A DNA stretch of 64,000 nucleotides from Lanius collurio. Its lineage: Eukaryota > Chordata > Aves > Passeriformes > Laniidae. Positions 50,708-63,900 of this stretch are shown here, piece by piece; position 1 is the stretch's first letter, and every line of letters starts with the position of its first letter. The notes under the pieces were generated by a model that ran no database searches, was not told the DNA's origin, and worked only from the letters and a program-made list of their open reading frames with translations. The stretch spans positions 17,612,256 to 17,676,255 of the forward strand of contig JACBWW010000012.1 in the NCBI GenBank assembly GCA_020086605.1, in the 5' to 3' direction. Position numbers and translations under genes: made by a program.

Positions 50708-50800
50708 ATATATGTAACCTGCACACATATACATGCGTATATAATATATACACACAAGCATATATATTACTACATATTGTATAATTATATCTCTCTCTCT
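50708..50800. repeat. Mixed TA/CA/CT simple-repeat cluster
   Basis: Consecutive short runs of TATA, CACACATATACATG, TATATAATATATACACACA and finally CTCTCTCTCT. Such compound microsatellites are usually variable in length. Confidence 0.75.
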
Positions 50801-51035
50801 AAAAATGTGGTCTCTTATTAATGCTGCTTTTAAATTTAATCTGATACTGGTTTTAAAATACTGTTTCTAAGTGAGTCTTGTTTGTTGCTTGGTACAGTTT
50901 CAAACAGCCTTATGTTTCCATTGTAGTTAGAGAGTTTGGAAATGAGATATTGTGAATTTTTAATATCAACTTTTTTGATGTATATCTCTTGACTTTTTTC
51001 CCCTGTTTCTGCCCCTTTCCCACCTTGCCTTTCAG

Positions 51036-51128
51036 GTATGAGCACATTCTGCTGGCTCCAGACCCAGTACCAATGTATGCTCTGAAACTGCTGGTGGCCC
51101 TGACCAAGCGCAGCCCTGCTTCCGTCAG
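51036..51128 (+). CDS. ULK4: ULK4 exon m (93 nt, phase 2 to 2)
   Basis: A long pyrimidine-rich acceptor (TTCCCACCTTGCCTTTCAG) leads into G of glutamine, then YEHILLAPDPVPMYALKLL, ending KRSPASV plus AG. The YEHILL-PDPVP-YALKLLVA motif is a clear ULK4 hallmark. The donor is CAG|GTCATA, which departs from consensus at +3 and +5, but the reading frame continues correctly into the exon at 60939. Local GC content is higher than in the surrounding intron. Confidence 0.95.
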
Positions 51129-51403
51129 GTCATACAACTACATATTCTCTGTCACTCTGTGGTCCTTCTGTTTCAATTTCTTCTTTCCTATTAGGAATTA
51201 GCAATAACAGATCTCACTGTTGTACCACTTTGACTAGCACTTTGATTTAGAAAAATCATTGGAGAGTATTTGTTACAGAACACAATCTTAGGTCTTTTAT
51301 GTCAATTTTATATGATTCTGGTTATTTTAATGTGGATTTAGCCAATGAAACAACTAGAGATAAAATCATCAGACTTTTAACATTAAAATTATCTTTAAAA
51401 ATG

Positions 51404-51430
51404 TAAAAAAACCCCAAACCAAACCCAAAA
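51404..51430 (+). repeat. A/C-rich low-complexity tract
   Basis: AAAAAAACCCCAAACCAAAC followed by CCAAAA. A superficially telomere-like A/C pattern without a regular period. Confidence 0.7.
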
Positions 51431-53639
51431 CATTATCAAAAATTTATTCAGCTAAACATATTTGTAGCTAGGACAAAGGTGATGTGTTTGTTAAAGGTTT
51501 ACACCAGTCAATTCACTTGCAAGCTGGTCAGTTCTCCTGCAAACATATCTACCTTTAAAGTTCCTAAATATGGATTTTAATTTTTGGTATAGGTAGACTC
51601 AGTATGTTTAGAAGTATCTTAGTATCTCTTCATTCTTGTTCCAAAATCTAGACTGGGATGGACAGAAAAAAAATTAAAAATTGTGTCGTAGAACTTACAC
51701 TGTGTGAGTTGATAGTAATAAGGAATGCTCTCTCTATCTTCCTGGATATGCCCCAAAATGAGGTTATTCTTGTCATTGACCACTGTCTATTTGTGGTGTC
51801 TGATAGTGTTATGGCTCAGAGGTTGCTGAGCATCATACTGTCTTGCTTTGGTTGATTAAATGAGAACAAGATTAAAAAAAATTAGGAAGGAAATTTAATT
51901 TGTTTTCCCACTTTTTACAAAATATGAAACATCCTCTTTTAATCTTTCATGATGCTACTGGGAATGGTGGTAATATACTAAGTAGACTACAAATGAATTA
52001 GGAAATAGGGTGGCTTGAGATTTTAAATGTTTTGAGTTGTATAGAACAGTTTTCATTGTAAAGAAGGTGTTTATGCTACTGTATGTAGGATTTTATATAT
52101 TCTAGAAACAAACAGAACAGCTTTTCATTTTTAGAATTAACCCACAGATATTCTAGCACTTTAAGACTTATGAAGAGTACTTCTATAACTAGAATGTTGG
52201 TTATAGTAGCAGCATATTTCGTCTCCCTACTGAATTTGCTTTATTTCCAGAATCATGTGTATTTGCCATTGTGCTCAGTGTAGGTAGATTGTGGATGCAC
52301 ACTCATCCTCGTGGTCATCTGGCATCAGACAGGAATTTTTTTCTTAATATTATTAAAAAGCAGCTGTGGATATTCAATGAACTATTAATAATTTGAAATA
52401 CTAGTATGTCAGCACTCTTATTTAAGAACTGGCTAGTAGATTCCAGTTTCTAACCTATCTGTAGTTGTTGTGTCTCTCACATACTTTACAAGCCCTCTTT
52501 TACTAAACCATTTGTTTGGCTGGGTTTCTTAAGGAGCACAGTTTAGGCAATTCCCTTGGTCTGTCTTTTTCCTTATTCTTCCCAATAAATTTTGCAGGAA
52601 GTAGCCAATGCTTCAAAAGCATGATAGAGGTGAATAATACATTCATATTGATACAAATTGTTGGTGAATGAAATAGAAACCAGGTACATGCTATAGTGAA
52701 CACTATATCACAATTGGTTCTGTTTTGGTTCAATGAGTAATTAATCACTATTCATGAAGCTCAAAAATACTCAAGGCATATGCTCTCTTTTGCTCCTTTC
52801 ATTAGACAGATGGAAAGTCTCTGCAAAAATTGTGATGGAGAGTAAATAAATAACACTGGACACAAATCCTGTAGGATTTAGTTTGTTCTTTGTGGAAAAA
52901 CTCTACAGCATTTTAGTACTGATGAGAGTGATGTGAGTCACTGCACTGAGTCTCTGTGGCTTCTTCAAGCTTACATTTTATCCACAATGCCCAGCTTTCA
53001 AGGATGGGTGCTTTCTCCTGTTTTATTAAATAAATAAAAGTGGTGGTAGCAAAAAGATTGTAAAATGACAAAATGTTAAATTAGTATTTACCTTATTGTG
53101 CAATGTCTTTCAATCATAGTTATTAATACTATTATTTTGAAGTAGAGTGCATTGGGAGGAGGAAAAAGGCTAGTGTGCTTTTATTTCATTTGTTCCATAT
53201 GATAGCTTGATCTCAGACATGTTCACCTAGGAGATTATTGTTTTCTTGCACTCTCTTTATTAATTCTACCAATTTTCTTGCATCTCACACTTACCGTTCT
53301 TCTCACCATCAGCTCAGTTTTTACCTGTGTGCTCTGTGATAGAGGCATCTGCATTTGAGCAGTTCTTATTTTAGCACTTGGAAGGAGACAGATGCACTCC
53401 ATTTTTTTGTTTCCTTTTTTTCATAGCTGATACTGTAAATTAGTTAAATTGTGATGTCAGAGGAAAGACATCTCATCTTCTTCCTACTATTTTTGGACAT
53501 TTCTGTTTTCTATTGCAGGTTGTCTGTTATATATGGCATGCACACAGATATTAGAATGCAATCATATTTTGATGTTCTTTAAGTTTATGATAAAATATTA
53601 TGGTTGCAATACATATTTTGAATGCCTTTAATTAGCATT

Positions 53640-53846
53640 TTATAAGAATACAAAAAGTAGTTTGTAATCTTTGCTCCACTGTTGAAGTAATTTTAATGCT
53701 CTCTGTTGTGGGAGCTCTTCCACTCCATTGCTTTTCAATTTAGCAGTGAGAAACTCTAGTGATATCCCATTAATGTGCTGCAGGATTAGATCTCTCAGCA
53801 ACGTAAGTTGCCTCTTGTCTAAGATGGTAGCTGTAAAAAAACTCAA
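53640..53846 (-). other. Protein-like antisense ORF of unknown identity
   Basis: A 68-codon minus-strand frame inside the largest intron. Its middle, from LDKRQLTLLRDLILQHING through LEFLTAKLKSNGVEELPQQ to ALKLLQQWSKDYKLLF, has the regular hydrophobic and charged spacing of a small helical domain, possibly winged-helix-like. On the minus strand the frame is preceded by a textbook acceptor (GAGTTTTTTTACAG, 53845-53832 approximately) and contains GTATTC near its end, a weak donor. GC content is higher than in the flanks. I do not recognise the protein. It could be an exon of an overlapping antisense gene, a pseudogene fragment, or chance. No poly-A tail or companion exon was seen. Confidence 0.3.
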
Positions 53847-55704
53847 CTTTAATATGTTTCTGTGAACACTTTTAAGTATTTGGATATCTGATCATATGAG
53901 CATCCACAGAAAGAAAATCCAGTTTCAGAAAAGGATGAGTGTTTTCTTGTCTATTTTGACCTGAATGTGTTAGAGTATAATTGAATCAGGTTACCCTTTT
54001 GTATCTGCTTTTACATCACACAACAATTGCTGTCTGATACAGCCTCACTTACAATTTTTTTACTAAGAAAATAGCAGATACTGGAAGAATGAGCTTTGAA
54101 CAGAATTTTTCCATCAGTTGCCTATTTTATACTTGTCTCAAAGCAAATAGTCTGGCTTTAAACCTTTTAGTAGTATTCTGTTTTGGCTCTCCTAAATACC
54201 TATTTCCTTGTCTTCTTCAAGAATGTTTAATGTTTTGTGATAAGAGAAATTGTGGACATTAAAACCAGTGCGAGAATTAATAGCAGAATTCATGTTTAGC
54301 TATATCAAGACTGCTGATTTTAAAAGAAATCACTGATATTGAGGAAAGTTGTAGCTTCAATTAATGATTCATTTCTGGACTACTGTAAATTTGCATTAGG
54401 TTTTTTTGCCTTTGGGTTAATTGCTCTTGGTGGATTGTATCTGTGTGAAGAGCTTTTGAAAGAATACAATTTCTCACAGTGGGAGCAAATGTCTGTAGCA
54501 GGCTGAGGTCTGATTTAGCTATGCAAAGTCTTTATTCAGAAAGAACAGTATCATAGGTAACTTGTGTGTGTTTACAAACTTAATGTAAAGCTTATATGTA
54601 TGGATAGGAAATCAGACATACTTTATAAAGGGTTGGGGGTTTTTTGGTTCCTGCTTTGAGTCTTTTATGCTCTTTGCTGTGGTCCGTAATGATCAGATTG
54701 CTAGGTTTTTTATAGTAGTAGTAGGAGTTTATGTGAATTTCTTAGTTTCTCTTAAAACTAAGAATATAGTATACCTATCCTTATATGGTATACCAATTAG
54801 CTGCTCTTAAATGTTTTGACTGTTGTAATAGATTCTATACTGTGCTACTCCAGGAAACTTTTACTGGATCATGATTCTTAACTTGCCTTCTGGCCTTACA
54901 GAGAACCTTACAAAATATAGCTGTGTGTACTCTTAGGCATCTACTCAGCCTACCTTTAATCAGAAACTCACAGCATTTGATGATATTAATATATCTGAAA
55001 GCTAAACCTCCTAAAATATGGAGTCTGAGTTTTGTGGGTTGCTGAAATAGACAATTTTGGTTGCAAGGAAGGGAAACAGTAAAAGTAATGGAATAGAAGT
55101 GGGGGGAATGTCAGATATTGCATCAGATAATGATCATGGAATTGGGACACATTCCAGTATTCTATTAAGGTCATTTCCTGAGGGAGAAACGCTTAACTAA
55201 AAAACAATGATAAGGCACCCTTCTTGGATGTATGGTGAAGGACAGGGAACCAAATTAAGCAACCTTTCTCACCTCCTGTCCTTAAAATAAAATTTCCAGA
55301 CAAACATTAGGTGCTGCTCTAAAAAAAGGGGAAAAGGCATCAGAAACCAGAACAGGAAGGTGCTGAAGAGCAACAACAAAAAAAAAATCTGCTACTTCTA
55401 AATACCACAGAGCTTGTACTTCTGAAGATGATAGATCAACTTCATACATTGCAGCTTATTGTCTTTGCTAGTTAAAGTAACTTTTATAGTGTCTTTGGAA
55501 TCATTCAAGAATTGTCCAGTTTTCAAACTTTGTTTATGCTACTTGTTGTACCTATGCATTATCTATTAAAGACCATTAAAGGCACATTTTAGAGTTGATG
55601 TTAGTAATGAGTTGATGGTCTTTTCGTACATTATGATGATCTACATCAGCATTTAGTTACATTCCAGTATATTCTGAAATGGTCTAAAATCCTTGCCCTT
55701 GATT

Positions 55705-55750
55705 TCAAAAAAACAAACAGTAAAAAGCCCCGAACAAACACCAAACCAAA
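55705..55750 (+). repeat. A/C-rich low-complexity tract
   Basis: AAAAAAACAAACAGTAAAAA, then GCCCCGAACAAACACCAAAC. No regular period and no associated transposon. Confidence 0.65.
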
Positions 55751-58700
55751 ACTAAATTCTTTGGAGTTCAATGTGGTGCTTTTAATTGGTAGAACTGTGA
55801 TTCAGTTCATTTGTAAGCACTGTGCATAGATTGTCTTTGAACCTGCTGTAGTTCCTTTGCCATTTTACTAGAGGACTAGTGCTTTAGTGCTTTCCCTGAT
55901 TAATGTGGGCTTATATTAATTGCTTTAAAAACACTTTGTTCTTCTCATTAGTCATTTTAATTTCCTAGTTTAAAGTTGAAATGCTTACTTTAAAAAGTAG
56001 ATCTATTTGCTTCCAAATTACTTCCCTGTTTTTATGTGTTGTTTTATTTTCTATAAAGAATATGAATAAAATAAAATGGAGTAGTTCTGATAACAGGTAA
56101 GCCTTAGGGCCTAGTCCAACTGAACTGAGCAGCAGAATTACATCTTAGAGATGTACAACATTAGTGAGAAAATAACAATCCAGATGGATTGAGAGTGATT
56201 GCCAGAGGATGAAACTGTTATATTAGAACTTTGGGGAATGTTTATGTAGATTTAGAACCCGATTTTGATTTTGATTATGCTAGTTTCACATCTGTGGAAA
56301 TTGATGTTGAAAAAACCATGATTTTCCTTTTAGAAAAATAATGCTAATATAAAACAGCAGAGATTTTTTATGATTTTTGCTTTTCTTATTGTTTTGTGTA
56401 ATGTTTGCATGTATGCTGCTTTATTGAATAACACCAGGCAGGAAGACATGCCCAGAAACAGACTCTTGAAATGTTTTGTGTCAGTTAATAACACTGTTGT
56501 CAAGTTGCACATCATTGTAATTCATATGAAAGGCAGTGGTCAGAGTTCATTACTGCAAGGGAGTTCTCACAGTCTAGTCATGTACAGACTGTAATACTAA
56601 TCACCATTTTTAATGTAAAACACAACTCCTTAGTGTTACATTTTTTAAAAAACTACCCTTTAGTAAAAGAATTAGCTATTAACCTTAAACCTGTAATTTT
56701 GTTTCCTCTTTTGTGTTGCTGATCAATTACTGAATGTCTAACTTGTAAAAATGTGACACAAATATTTGATATTAGTGTGAAGTGAATTTTTGAAAAGAGT
56801 CATGCTGGAAGGTTCAAACATGTACTCTTTTAATGTAAAGCATCAAAAAGGAGCAAATCTGTTCATTCTTGGTTATTTTACTTTCAATAGTGAATTTTTG
56901 GCTTTGTGTATATAAATAGCAAATGAGGAAGAGTCAGCTGGTTGGGGTGCTACAGCTGGAGCTGCAGACTTGAGTGAATTCAGTTCTGCCATTAAACCAC
57001 TGTCCAGTCCATTCTCTTGTGTTCAATAGTAGGTGCCCAAAGAAGACTACAGGAAGGAGTCAAGTGAGTAGGAATACTTTCTGGAGGCTTTCTCAGCCCC
57101 CTGTGAGTTATTTTTTTCAGAACCCATATAAGATGATGTGGTGTTCTGTAGATGGTAGCTGTTGAGGAGTAAGTTTCATTTAATTTATGTGTATTGAAAA
57201 AGATATTTCACAAATAGCTTTCAGCATAAATAACTATTCTGTAACATAACCACATGCAAATAAAGATGTATCATCTTCAAGGGTTTTTTTTGTTTTTTGA
57301 TTTCTTTGTCTGATCTGATCACTTTGCACTTAATTTTATGCCATCATCTTGCATTGAAAAGGAACACTACTTCATAAATTTCTAGAATATTGTCTCCTTT
57401 AGCTGTCTCCCACAACCTTTGCAATCTATACAGTCATGCCTATTTTTTAAGAGCCCTTAGTGGGTTCAAAAGTTTGTCATGCATTTGACATTTCATCCCT
57501 TTAAAATGAATGTCTTGATACTTGCTTTGTCCATGTCGACCAGTTCTGTTCTTCAGAATGATTTCTACTCATTTGTTTGGCTTAGAATGTCTGTAATACC
57601 CAGATTTTCACACTCTCCCATCGAACTTTTATCTAAAACATCTGATAACATCATATTTTCTGCCTTTCAAATTTCTGAGGTATCAAACGTGTAACTAAAA
57701 GCTTTCTGTGTTCAGTGTCCTGCCTTAGGTTTTTGTTTTGCAAGAAAGTAATTCAGGATCTCTTAGAGAAAAAGATCTTGCATATTGTTGGAAAGCAACA
57801 TTGGAGGCACCATCTCATTCTAAAAATTGTTAGTATATTCAAAATTCAGATTGTACTGTTAGCAAGTCTTTTAAAATCAGGTGGCCAGTTATTTTGAGCC
57901 AGTGTTGTTTATTTATATATAGATTTAAATGCGATGGAAATATTTAATATTGTTATTTAGTACTATGACTTGCATATTGTATATCTTGATGATTCTGTGT
58001 GTTATTCAAACAGGGTAAGACCTAATTTAATATAAATTATGTAACAGTCTATGAAGAACCAAAATAATTTTGGTTTAGAATATGAACATTCTATGAAATA
58101 AATTCCATAGGCAAATTCCTCTTTTACTGGCTTTAAGACAATTCCTTTGTAAAACTATGTAAGACAGCAATGAAGAGTGTGATAATGTCATTCTCTCTCT
58201 TGAGCACATATATGCAAAGTTGGGATAAATCAGCTTTAAGCTTTGTCTTAATGCAATGCTTGATGTGACTTTATGCTTTATCTAAGTTATGTGTAGGATT
58301 TTCTTTCAAGGCTGCAGCTTTTTATTGTTTCAGTCATAAAGGTTGGCAGGTGACCTTTAAGAACAGAACTACTGGCTCTAGTTTTGTCTTAGCTTATCTC
58401 AGCAGAAATGACTTTGCAATGCTGTAACAATGGGGACTGCTTGCAGTTTTTGAAAACAATTGTTTCATAATTTACCCTTTACCACAAAAGTGTTTTTCTA
58501 GGTTTTGCCTGAACTAGGATTGCTTAGCTATTCTTGGTATTTGATTGTATTTTACTGCTAATGTGTTTAAATGCCGCTTATGTAGCAAAGTGAGCAGCTT
58601 TTGCTGGGGTAAGTAATTCCAATAAGCGCTAAGCGTAAGTAGGCTTGTGCTGGCAAAACTTCATTTTGTCAGTATGATTGCTATTACTGTAGTTGCTCTT

Positions 58701-59843
58701 TTTAGGAGTCTGTGCTGTTTAAGTGACTTTCTTTACATTCAATATTGTTATACCTACATCAGCAAAATTGCAGGCATAGACTAAGCTTTTAATTTAACTA
58801 GTAGATTTGGCTCTGAAAATGAACCTCAAATATAATAAGTCTTCGTATCTGTAATCCTGGGACTTTGTTATGACCTGGCTGTGTCCAAGCTGCCATAACT
58901 GTCTATTAAAGGGCTATTGGATGGCCCAGAGGAGAATAGCTTTCATGTTCTCCTGACCTATGAAAGGAACTTGTTTCCATTGCATATGGAAGAAAAATTC
59001 CCTCAATTTAATAAGAAGAGAAATTGTCCTTATATTCAGCTTCTAAACTTAGAAATAATGAGTTTCTTTCCTTATCTAAGTTCTTTTCCCTCTCTTGAGT
59101 GTTATTTCTCTGTATGCAAGAAAAAATGAACACATTTGTTTGAACAGGACTGTTACTTAGTTTTGTTAAATGTCTATATGTGAGTGCATAAAATGATATT
59201 GTTTTGTTATGTTTTGAACAGTTTAGTGGATGTTTTACTTGTCTCTAGGTCCACATGCCAGTGCTGTACAATGCAACAGATCTTCTTATTCCCACCCTTA
59301 ACTCACATAGATTCTACATCATAGAACCATTATTGCATTTAAGTGAAGGCAAGGATCAGAGAAACAGAAAAACAGTATGAAAAAGTAAACCATTATTCAT
59401 ACATAATGCTTATATCTGCATGACTTAGAAGTAGTTCTCAGTTATTCATAGGTATGATTGTTCTTTGAGCATGGCTTTCATTCGCTATTGTATTTCCTTT
59501 ACAATACATGGTTCCAGCAAATATGAACAACCAGGGCTCTTACAGGTGATATTAATCTAAATGAAGAATTTCTGTAAAGACCTTTGGATGTCTGTTCTAG
59601 CCCCCTCTGATTTTTTTCATTAGGTTCGTAGATGAGAATGTAAAATTCCCTTTAGCTGCTTCAGTTCACAGTCTAATTAGTTTTAGCTTACATGATCCAT
59701 AAAAATAACACCTTCTCCTCTTTTCTTATTGGACATGAATAAAAACTCTTAAATGGAACTATGTGATTTTGGGAGTGTATCAGTTCTTTTTAATGAATAG
59801 TTTACCATACAGAGTTAATCTGATTATTATTTCACCAGAAGCA

Positions 59844-59879
59844 AATATATAGTTTTATACCAATATATAGTTTTACACA
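59844..59879 (+). repeat. Two-copy 18-bp tandem repeat
   Basis: AATATATAGTTTTATACC is followed directly by AATATATAGTTTTACACA, 16 of 18 positions identical. A local duplication. Confidence 0.85.
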
Positions 59880-60938
59880 GTAAAGCTTCAAACATGAAAT
59901 TAGATACTTATTTTATATAACTCTTGTTTATTCAGAGAGAACTATGTAATATAACTTGGTGGTTTTAACTGACATACTACTGGCAAGACAAGTTGGTAGT
60001 GTGTTGTACACTGAGATCCCAGACATGCTATGTTTGAGTTCTGCATTTATTACTTGAGCTTCTTAATGCAGTCTTATCTTTGCTGTATCACAAAGCTAAA
60101 CTTACCAATTGTTTATGAAGCATTTCAGTGATATACTTTAAAGTGACACAAGAAGAAATTTCTGAAACACAATTTGGTGCTCTCTGTGGTGTTTGGTGGA
60201 TAGGCATTTAGTGTAGTGTGTAAGAAAACGTGAAAATCATTCTTCTAATTAGACAATATAATACAGTAAAAAGCATGTAATCATGTGACTTATATGTCAT
60301 CATAGTGTGAGAGACACACATGCTTTACTAATACAGTGTTTTGTGTTTTAAGAATAGAAAACTGCATTAACATAAAGTATTACTGATTTTTGAGAATATT
60401 CTTTCTATAAGCATATATATGTTAGGTTTTACCTGATTTTGAAGTGTTGGAGAATATGGCTGACTTCCTTTGGGCTACCACTGCTCAGCACTGTCAAGTG
60501 ACTGACAAAAATATAATATATAAATATGTTAAACCCAAGAAGTTAGTTAACATGGCGTTCTTTAAAAAAACACAGTATATTTATAATTTCATTATGTGTG
60601 CTGAGTCTGTTAATTCAAACAGTTAATGGTGCACTGTTTCATAATATGTATAGTGCTGTACTTAAAATTTTTTATTAATTTCTGCCATTAAAAAATGCTA
60701 AGTTAATTACTGTTCTACTCACTTGAATTGCATTAATAAAGCAGACCTAGCAATCCTGTTTCTGTTTAATATCTGAAATGGAACTCATTTTTGTTGATGG
60801 CTAGTCAAAGGCTAAGGTTCTGGGTCATATATCTTGGTACCAGCTATTCTACTACTCTGTTCCTGTTGTGAGTTTAGTGTGTTAAATAAGAATTCACTTC
60901 CACTGTTATTAAATAAATCTTAAAATATGTTTTTACAG

Positions 60939-60987
60939 CCTCATGGAAGAAATCCATCTTTTTCCGGTTCTTTTCCAAGTCATCTTG
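60939..60987 (+). CDS. ULK4: ULK4 exon n (49 nt, phase 2 to 0)
   Basis: The exon is bordered by AAATATGTTTTTACAG and TTG|GTAAGA. The first base completes the codon begun by AG in the preceding exon, giving serine where I recall arginine in mammals. It then encodes LMEEIHLFPVLFQVIL, corresponding to the LVEESKLIPLIFEVTL helix of ULK4. The match is weaker than for the other exons and the exon is short, but phase, order, both splice sites and helix pattern agree. The following exon was not found before position 64000. Confidence 0.88.
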
Positions 60988-63900
60988 GTAAGAATAATTT
61001 TAACTATATATTTATATATTGCAATAGATAGTGATCCTATCTCCCAAATCATGTCAAACTAGTAAGTTTTATTAGGCATGTTGATAAAAGTAATAGTTGT
61101 TGGTAAACTCAAATGTAACAGTCTAGCAGAACAAAAGGATGTAAGCATAAGCAAACATTTAAGAGGTTCTTGCCAACTGTATAAGAAATTTCTTTAAATA
61201 AGTATTTTTTCTTTTTTGAATCAAAAAATCCCCTGAAAAATAGAAATAATGAGCTTGATTCTTAATTAGAACTATATATTTGCCCAGTCCATACAAGAAA
61301 TGTTGAGGAAGTTGCATTTTATTTAATAGTATCAAATACAAATTTGATACTGTTGACATGGTAGTCTCAAATCCCACTATTTGCTTTTATAATTTCTTTC
61401 AATATAAAGTATCAAGGATATGATATTGGATTGTCACATGTGGAACTTCCATCCCTAAATAGGATCTGCCACTTATAAAGATCATGAAAACTGTTGGTTT
61501 TGTTTCTCTAAAATGTTGCAAAACAAATATGTTAATAAGGAAGAGAAATCTTTAAGCTTGTTTGGAAGCTGGGTACTGTGCTATCCATGAGCCTTCTCAT
61601 TGTTAAATTCCAGTCTCTTGTTAATTTTTTTAATTTCTAAGTTCATGAAGTTGTATCAGGTAAGTGTTCTGTCTTGTAAGCATGCTCCTGATGATTTCTA
61701 AATATGCATTTTAAGTAAATACACATAATTTATGCAGTGCAAGAAGATTGCATACTTGCTTTTGTATCATTCTTGAAATTCAGTCTTGTTCAGGGTAGAT
61801 GAGGTTTATAAATGGGATTTTGAATCAACTTTGATATTCCTTTCTTAAGTTTTTCGGTATTTTAATCTTCACTCTTCCTTTGCAGTGATTTATTTCACTG
61901 CCTATCATTTTGTATCTCTTTAATACTGCATACTCAGATGAGCCTTTTTTATTAAAGTAACCTTGTTAGTGATGATAGATTTTTCCAGCAGCATACAGAA
62001 CACTGGCTTTATGATATTTTGTGTACATATATGTAAAAATCTCTTTTTGTGATAAATATTAAGAACAAAACCATATATTTTACTGTAGTTTGTAAATAGT
62101 TTTGACCTAGGATAAGTACTAATTTTAGGTAGTAATAAAAGAAGAACCCAGTAAAATATAGAAGGCAAATGTTTCATGTTAATATTCTTAAATATTTAGT
62201 TAATATTTGAAATGTCTTCAGGTGTTGGAATCTTGAAATTTAACTACATATGTGGATATGTAAATATATATATTGTGGTCCCTTTTGGCTCAAGAGATGT
62301 GATATACAATGCCAGAAACAGTAAGGAGGGTGGCAACCTGTTCCTCTGTTTTCCCCACAGGAAACTGAATTCAGCAAAGGAATTTTAGGCAGTTGGGAAA
62401 ACTCAGGAGCCAGGACTAATCAGACTGGAAGGATTAATAATTAGGCTGTTTTTCTTTTGAACAGAAGGGATTGAACAGGATAGATTAACAAACTCCCTCA
62501 TCACAGATTTCTGAAATAATTTTCACAGTCACATGGGTGAAGGGAGTCACATATAATTTGACTGCCATCATTCCCCATAAACTAGTCTTTGTCTAGGTTT
62601 ATATTTTTATCGGTTTCAAGAAACAGCACAAATAGAAATGTTGAGCTCTGTGTTATTATACCTAGACCTTTACCAGACCCTGAACTGTTGGATTTGAATT
62701 ATGCTTCAGAGTCAATACTCTATTTTATACTGACAGTAAATTAATGTAGAGCTATTACTATCAAGTTCATGGTTTGTTACTAGTACTTAATAATTTCTAT
62801 TCCAAGGTTCAATATCCAACGTGTATTTTGTATGTATCATTAAACATAGTTTGTGTTATTTCCTGCGATGCAACTGGCAGGACATTGACTCTGTTAGACT
62901 GAAGGGAAATACTGTGGGCTCAAAATTGAAAAGCATCTCCAGGACGCTTTGTTTCTAGGCTGTGCTGCAGTCCAAGTGGGATTGAATGTACTAGTTTTAA
63001 TCTAGCCACACGGTAGCAAGGACAGGATGGCTTGCAGATACTGAGCAGTTCACTGGAAGTAAGTTTTGATATGATTGCTTTTCACTGCTCATCAGTGTAG
63101 AGTTATACTACCTCTGATACTGCACTCTACCCAATGTTGTGGTCTGAGTGGTAACACTGAGATTTGGCAATTTTTTTATCCTCTATCATCCCTCTGAACC
63201 AGTTAGATCTCTGAATTAAATCAAAGCATAGGAAAAGTATCCTTTCACATCACTTAGGGCTGCAATTGTTTAAATGTTATGGTGGCCAAGAAAAAAAATA
63301 ACTGGATCAGTGAAAAAAATCTGTTACTGTCTACCTAAAAAGTTTTCTAAGAGAATAGCCATAATTTATCTTCACCTGAACTAGGGTTTAGTCACTGAGC
63401 TAATTAGTAAGAGGCTTTAAATAGAGTTCCAGTTCCCCTGGAAACCCTCTGCACTCATTTATCTCTCAACACTTTGTTGCATTTAGGAAATGCACATTAA
63501 TGGTGTGGTTTGTGAGTATGTGAAAAACCGGAATACAGTTCTTCATTGCAGAACTTCAGAGGTGAATTTTATGTTATACCTGAATGCAAATTATTTTCAT
63601 CAGTACCTTGATCCCAGATCCTGGTGCCAGGGCTTACGTAGATTGTAAGCAATATGAAGGTATGACTGCAATATGAGTAGACATTGATCTTGCAATAATG
63701 TCTAATGTGGTCATTGAAAATGTAGTGATATATATGGAGACATATAGACAATTTAGGGGTATTTTCAGGACAAAAAGGGATTTAAAAGCAGAAGGAAAGC
63801 TGACACCATAGTGTGAAAAAATTAAAAGGCACAAACTCCTCGTGGTAGTAAGATTAAATATAATGAGCCAAATTCCATGATTATGTAAATAATGCCAAAA

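Larger units (their letters stand above)
46021..51035 (+). other. ULK4 intron (5.0 kb)
   Basis: Intron with a (GT)n run at 47928-47942 and a mixed TA/CA/CT simple-repeat cluster at about 50708-50800. No transposon or coding exon is recognised. AT-rich ORFs at 48173-48964 have no resemblance to known proteins. Confidence 0.85.
51129..60938 (+). other. ULK4 intron (9.8 kb, the longest here)
   Basis: Mostly unique AT-rich sequence. It holds A/C-rich stretches at 51404-51430 and 55705-55750, an antisense protein-like ORF at 53640-53846, and an 18-bp two-copy tandem repeat at 59844-59879. No transposon or other ULK4 exon was found in it. Confidence 0.85.

Noticed and set aside
51404..51430. Interstitial telomeric repeat
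   Set aside because: The A/C pattern lacks the regular six-base CCCTAA period.
56925..56990. TATATAAATA followed by a GC-richer stretch, like a TATA-type promoter
   Set aside because: AT-rich introns contain many such words, and there is no downstream gene or initiator to support a promoter.
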